Origin: Kribbella sp. VKM Ac-2568
GTDB lineage: Bacteria; Actinomycetota; Actinomycetes; Propionibacteriales; Kribbellaceae
Length of the DNA: 64,000 nt
Assembly (NCBI RefSeq): GCF_004345365.1
Contig: NZ_SLVF01000001.1
Coordinates: forward strand, 372,001 to 436,000
Direction of reading: 5' to 3'
The position numbers and the translations under genes are program-made. Shown piece after piece: positions 61,383 through 64,000 of the stretch. Within the stretch, counting starts at the first letter, position 1. Each line of letters starts with the position of its first letter. The notes under the pieces are model-generated. The model ran no database searches, was not told where the DNA came from, and saw only the letters and a list, made by a program, of their open reading frames with translations.

Positions 61383-64000
61383 CGGGTGGGCTCCAGGCGG
61401 ACGACGTCGGTGCCGAGTTCGAAGTACAGGGCTTTGCCGATGACGGTGACCTGGTCGGCGGCCTGCGGGACGCCCTGCGCCGGTCCGGCGATCACCGTGA
61501 CCTTGCCAGGCCCGTCCACGCGGACCAGGTGGCTGCCGTCGTACCCCCAGAGCCTTCCGTCCGGACCGGCGAACCAGTTGCCGTCTGTGGTCCACTGGTC
61601 GGCAGCGACGCCGGTCGCGGTGATCGGCCAGCCGGAGGTCGCCCCGCCGAGCAGTGTGGTCGCCTTGCCGTCATGTGAGACGTGGACGAGCCGCTCGCCC
61701 AGGACCATGGCTGCGTCTCCCGACCCGAGCTGGACCAGACCGTCCTGCTTCAGGGCGCCCTTCAGTTGGATGCGGCTCACCTGCGGGCCTGGGCCGTAGA
61801 AGTTGTAGAACTGCCCGCTGATCGCAGTGACTAGCCTGCCGCCGGCAGCGGCCGCGAACTCCCCACGCTGGTTGGGTGCGACCGGCCGAGGATCGCGCAC
61901 CGCCTCAGCCCCGGCGGCCGTCCAGTGCACCGCTACTTCGGCCGAAGGATTGCTCCGGCTGGCCACCGTCCACCACACACCGCCCAACCCGTCCGGAGCC
62001 CACGCGTGTGCCGCGTTGGGCACCCGGAGCCGAATGAGCTTGCCGTGGGCATCTAAACCCAGCTGCATGCCTGTGCCCGGATCAGCCTTGCCCGGCTGAC
62101 CTTCAGCGGTCACCGATGGTTCAGCCGGCCGCACTGTCGGCAGCACAGTCGCCCTGTACTGCGTATTGCCATCCGCAGGCGTCCGGCGATCGCAGCGAGC
62201 TGTTGGCTCGGGTGCAGCCGGGTAGGAGCCGGCTGAGGCGGCCGCGTCGGTGATCTCGAGAATCTGGTCACCACCACCCGGCGAAACACCCAGCAGAACG
62301 GACCCATCGGGCCGCGCCTCGACGCTGTCCACTCCGGCGGTCCCACCAGGCAGCTCACGCAGTACGCCGTCCGGAGTGATCACGGAGGTCGGGGAGCTCC
62401 CACCGAGCCACAGGTTGCCTCGAACGTCCACGGCGAACGCCTCAACCGTCAGCGAGGAGCTGGCCGCGTCCTTGCTCAGCAGGCAGCCGGCGGGAGCCAC
62501 TCCGGTGAGCTGCTGCGGCACACCGCCAGGCCTGAGCAGGGCAAGACCCGTCTGGCTGGTCCTCCAGGCCGTAGTGCCGTCCGGTCCGGTGGAGACGGCA
62601 TTTCCTGGTCCGCCCGGTCCCGGATCGACCAGGAAGTCCTTGAGCACCATGCCGCGCCGGAACTCGTTCGCCGGGATCTGCCAGGTACTGGACGATCCCC
62701 AGAACACCACCGAGCGATCCGCGTTGCGATGAGTCAGTGCAGGCCCTTGCCCGGTCGCCAGCACGTCGACGTCGGGTGTCACGTAGTAGCTGCCGTCGGC
62801 GTTCTTGTGGCTCAGGCTGATGTCCGCGGCAACCAGTGTCAGCGGGACCGAGAGGATCGCCCAGGGACGATTCCCGGGACCGCCCGCCAGCAGGACCATC
62901 CGGTTGTCCATCACGCCGAGCAGCGCGGGCGGAGTCACCCCGTGGCTCAAGGCGACCCGCGGCAGCGCCACCCCATCGCGGTACTCGAACAGCGTGGAGC
63001 CCTCCGAGCCGGTCCGGCCGAGCAACCACTGGCCCGGCGTACCGTCGAATGTTCCGGCGATGGAGTCCAGCGGGTCCGACGTCCCGATGGCGACGCGCAT
63101 GCCGAGCCGGTCCACCAGTTGCCCGCCCTGCAGGTCCAGCAGCCGATGCGGAGCCCCCGCCGCCACCACAGGCCGGTACTCCGGTGCTGCCGCGGCCGGC
63201 ACGAGCAGCCCGGCCCCAACGGCAGCCAGGCAGGTCACCGCGACCAGCACCAGGCGCAGGGACCACCCGGGTGCGCGGCGGCGTACGGAGAGGGCGGTGG
63301 CGGTCGCGCCGAGGGCAAGAAGCAGCACGCCGAAAGCCAGAGCGAACCAGGCTCCGACTCCTACTCTGTAGCCGACCCCGTCAGAGAGCCTTGGCGGCAA
63401 CTGCACGAAGGCGCTGAGGATGCCTGCCACAACCACTGCGCCGGTGGCGACCGCTGTCACGCGTAGCACGAGCTGCGCCGGCTTAGGCACTATCAAGGTG
63501 GCTAAGGCCGCGCAGAGTGTCGCTAGCGTGGTCACTACGAGCACCACCGCCCAGGCCTCGGCGGACGGGATCTCCCAGAGCTGGACGCGGGCCACGCCGG
63601 CCTCGGAGCCGGTAGGTCCGAGCGCCACCGGGTCGAGCAGGTCGCGCCAGGGGAGGACTGTCGAGGCCAGCAGCAGCGCGGCGAGTGTGCCGATCAGAAT
63701 CGGCTCGATCGTCGTCCTGAGGTCGGCCGAGTTCTCGGCGACAGGACTCAGTCGAAGGAAGGCCGCTCGCAGTTGGGTCTGATCGAGAGGTTCTTCGGAT
63801 GAATTTTCAGTAACATCCGACGGCGCCGCGAGCAGGGCCGGCGGAGCCGGTGAACGGGTCGCCCAGTAGGCCGCGATCGAGCTCGCCAGGCCCCCGCAGA
63901 CGACGACGCCGATCACAGCCGGTGAGGTGGAGCAGCCCGTTCTTCCCTGCGTGGCAAGGCCGACCCAGGCAGCCCCGGTGACCACCACGAGGGCTACCGC
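61379..64000 (-). CDS. Large membrane protein with C-terminal beta-propeller (5' end beyond window)
   Basis: At least 873 residues are visible and the frame runs off the right edge, so the start is not seen. The N-terminal ~290 residues hold about seven hydrophobic segments; the remaining ~580 are an extracytoplasmic region with repeated short motifs typical of NHL/PQQ-like propellers (for example DVRGNLWLGG, ITPDGVLRELPGG, ARPDGSVLLG, VSHDGKATTLLGG, AGPDGRLWGYDGSHLVRVDG). GxxW and DG-turn repeats recur. It is coupled to the next gene by a 4-bp overlap. Function unknown; a surface sensor or polymer-binding receptor is possible. Confidence 0.8.
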   Translation of the reverse strand, partial: AVALVVVTGAAWVGLATQGRTGCSTSPAVIGVVVCGGLASSIAAYWATRSPAPPALLAAPSDVTENSSEEPLDQTQLRAAFLRLSPVAENSADLRTTIEPILIGTLAALLLASTVLPWRDLLDPVALGPTGSEAGVARVQLWEIPSAEAWAVVLVVTTLATLCAALATLIVPKPAQLVLRVTAVATGAVVVAGILSAFVQLPPRLSDGVGYRVGVGAWFALAFGVLLLALGATATALSVRRRAPGWSLRLVLVAVTCLAAVGAGLLVPAAAAPEYRPVVAAGAPHRLLDLQGGQLVDRLGMRVAIGTSDPLDSIAGTFDGTPGQWLLGRTGSEGSTLFEYRDGVALPRVALSHGVTPPALLGVMDNRMVLLAGGPGNRPWAILSVPLTLVAADISLSHKNADGSYYVTPDVDVLATGQGPALTHRNADRSVVFWGSSSTWQIPANEFRRGMVLKDFLVDPGPGGPGNAVSTGPDGTTAWRTSQTGLALLRPGGVPQQLTGVAPAGCLLSKDAASSSLTVEAFAVDVRGNLWLGGSSPTSVITPDGVLRELPGGTAGVDSVEARPDGSVLLGVSPGGGDQILEITDAAASAGSYPAAPEPTARCDRRTPADGNTQYRATVLPTVRPAEPSVTAEGQPGKADPGTGMQLGLDAHGKLIRLRVPNAAHAWAPDGLGGVWWTVASRSNPSAEVAVHWTAAGAEAVRDPRPVAPNQRGEFAAAAGGRLVTAISGQFYNFYGPGPQVSRIQLKGALKQDGLVQLGSGDAAMVLGERLVHVSHDGKATTLLGGATSGWPITATGVAADQWTTDGNWFAGPDGRLWGYDGSHLVRVDGPGKVTVIAGPAQGVPQAADQVTVIGKALYFELGTDVVRLEPTR

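Overview
This is chromosomal DNA of a high-G+C actinomycete. Nearly every coding frame has G/C-rich third codon positions. The central gene order (ppa–dacB–DUF2342–tilS–hpt–ftsH–folE–folP–folB–folK–DUF3180 … DUF2520–panC–nadB–nadC–coaX … lysS–lsr2–clpC) is the conserved backbone known from mycobacteria and Streptomyces. lsr2, FbiC, a DUF2342 metalloprotease and an F420-type PPOX protein point the same way. My best guess is Kribbella or a close Nocardioidaceae relative, but this is inference and was not tested by any search. I saw no rRNA, tRNA, CRISPR array, prophage or intact insertion sequence.

Left part (1–19.8 kb), accessory and variable: a truncated membrane protein and two tiny membrane proteins; fbiC (FO synthase) divergent from a TetR regulator; a GH116-type glycosidase; a MarR–MFS pair; a GT1 glycosyltransferase divergent from a MarR gene followed by an ICMT-like methyltransferase; a TetR–MFS–thiamine-binding operon; an SDR enzyme divergent from an XRE/MmyB regulator; a secreted ThuA–lectin protein; a bile-acid:sodium symporter family protein; a secreted BNR-repeat protein; and a secreted endonuclease/exonuclease/phosphatase-type enzyme. 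Several regulators have visible palindromic operators at their own promoter.

Middle part (19.9–45.6 kb), conserved backbone: a secreted NlpC/P60 peptidase, ppa, dacB, the DUF2342 protease, tilS, hpt and ftsH, then the folate genes, most with 4-bp stop/start overlaps. A secreted S1 protease sits between folE and folP, and an NTF2-like gene between folP and folB. A hipBA toxin–antitoxin pair with an A+T-rich promoter, an orphan nuoD, two PH-domain membrane proteins, a methyltransferase and a LigT-like protein follow. Next come the CoA and NAD genes DUF2520–panC–nadB–nadC–coaX; coaX has an altered phosphate-binding motif. Two related palindromic elements of about 160 bp (36879–37036 and 42078–42242) occupy intergenic gaps here.

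Right part (45.6–64 kb): a membrane protein and a multicopper oxidase, an AhpD-like protein, a stand-alone Fur C-terminal domain, a PPOX protein, a lipoprotein, DedA, SPFH/NfeD, a winged-helix regulator divergent from an MFS exporter across a four-half-site operator, lysS, lsr2, clpC with a ClgR-type box, and an unknown three-gene membrane operon that runs off the window.

Many transcription units seem to be leaderless: TAnnnT hexamers lie 6–7 nt before start codons that lack a Shine-Dalgarno sequence. This was used to choose several starts.
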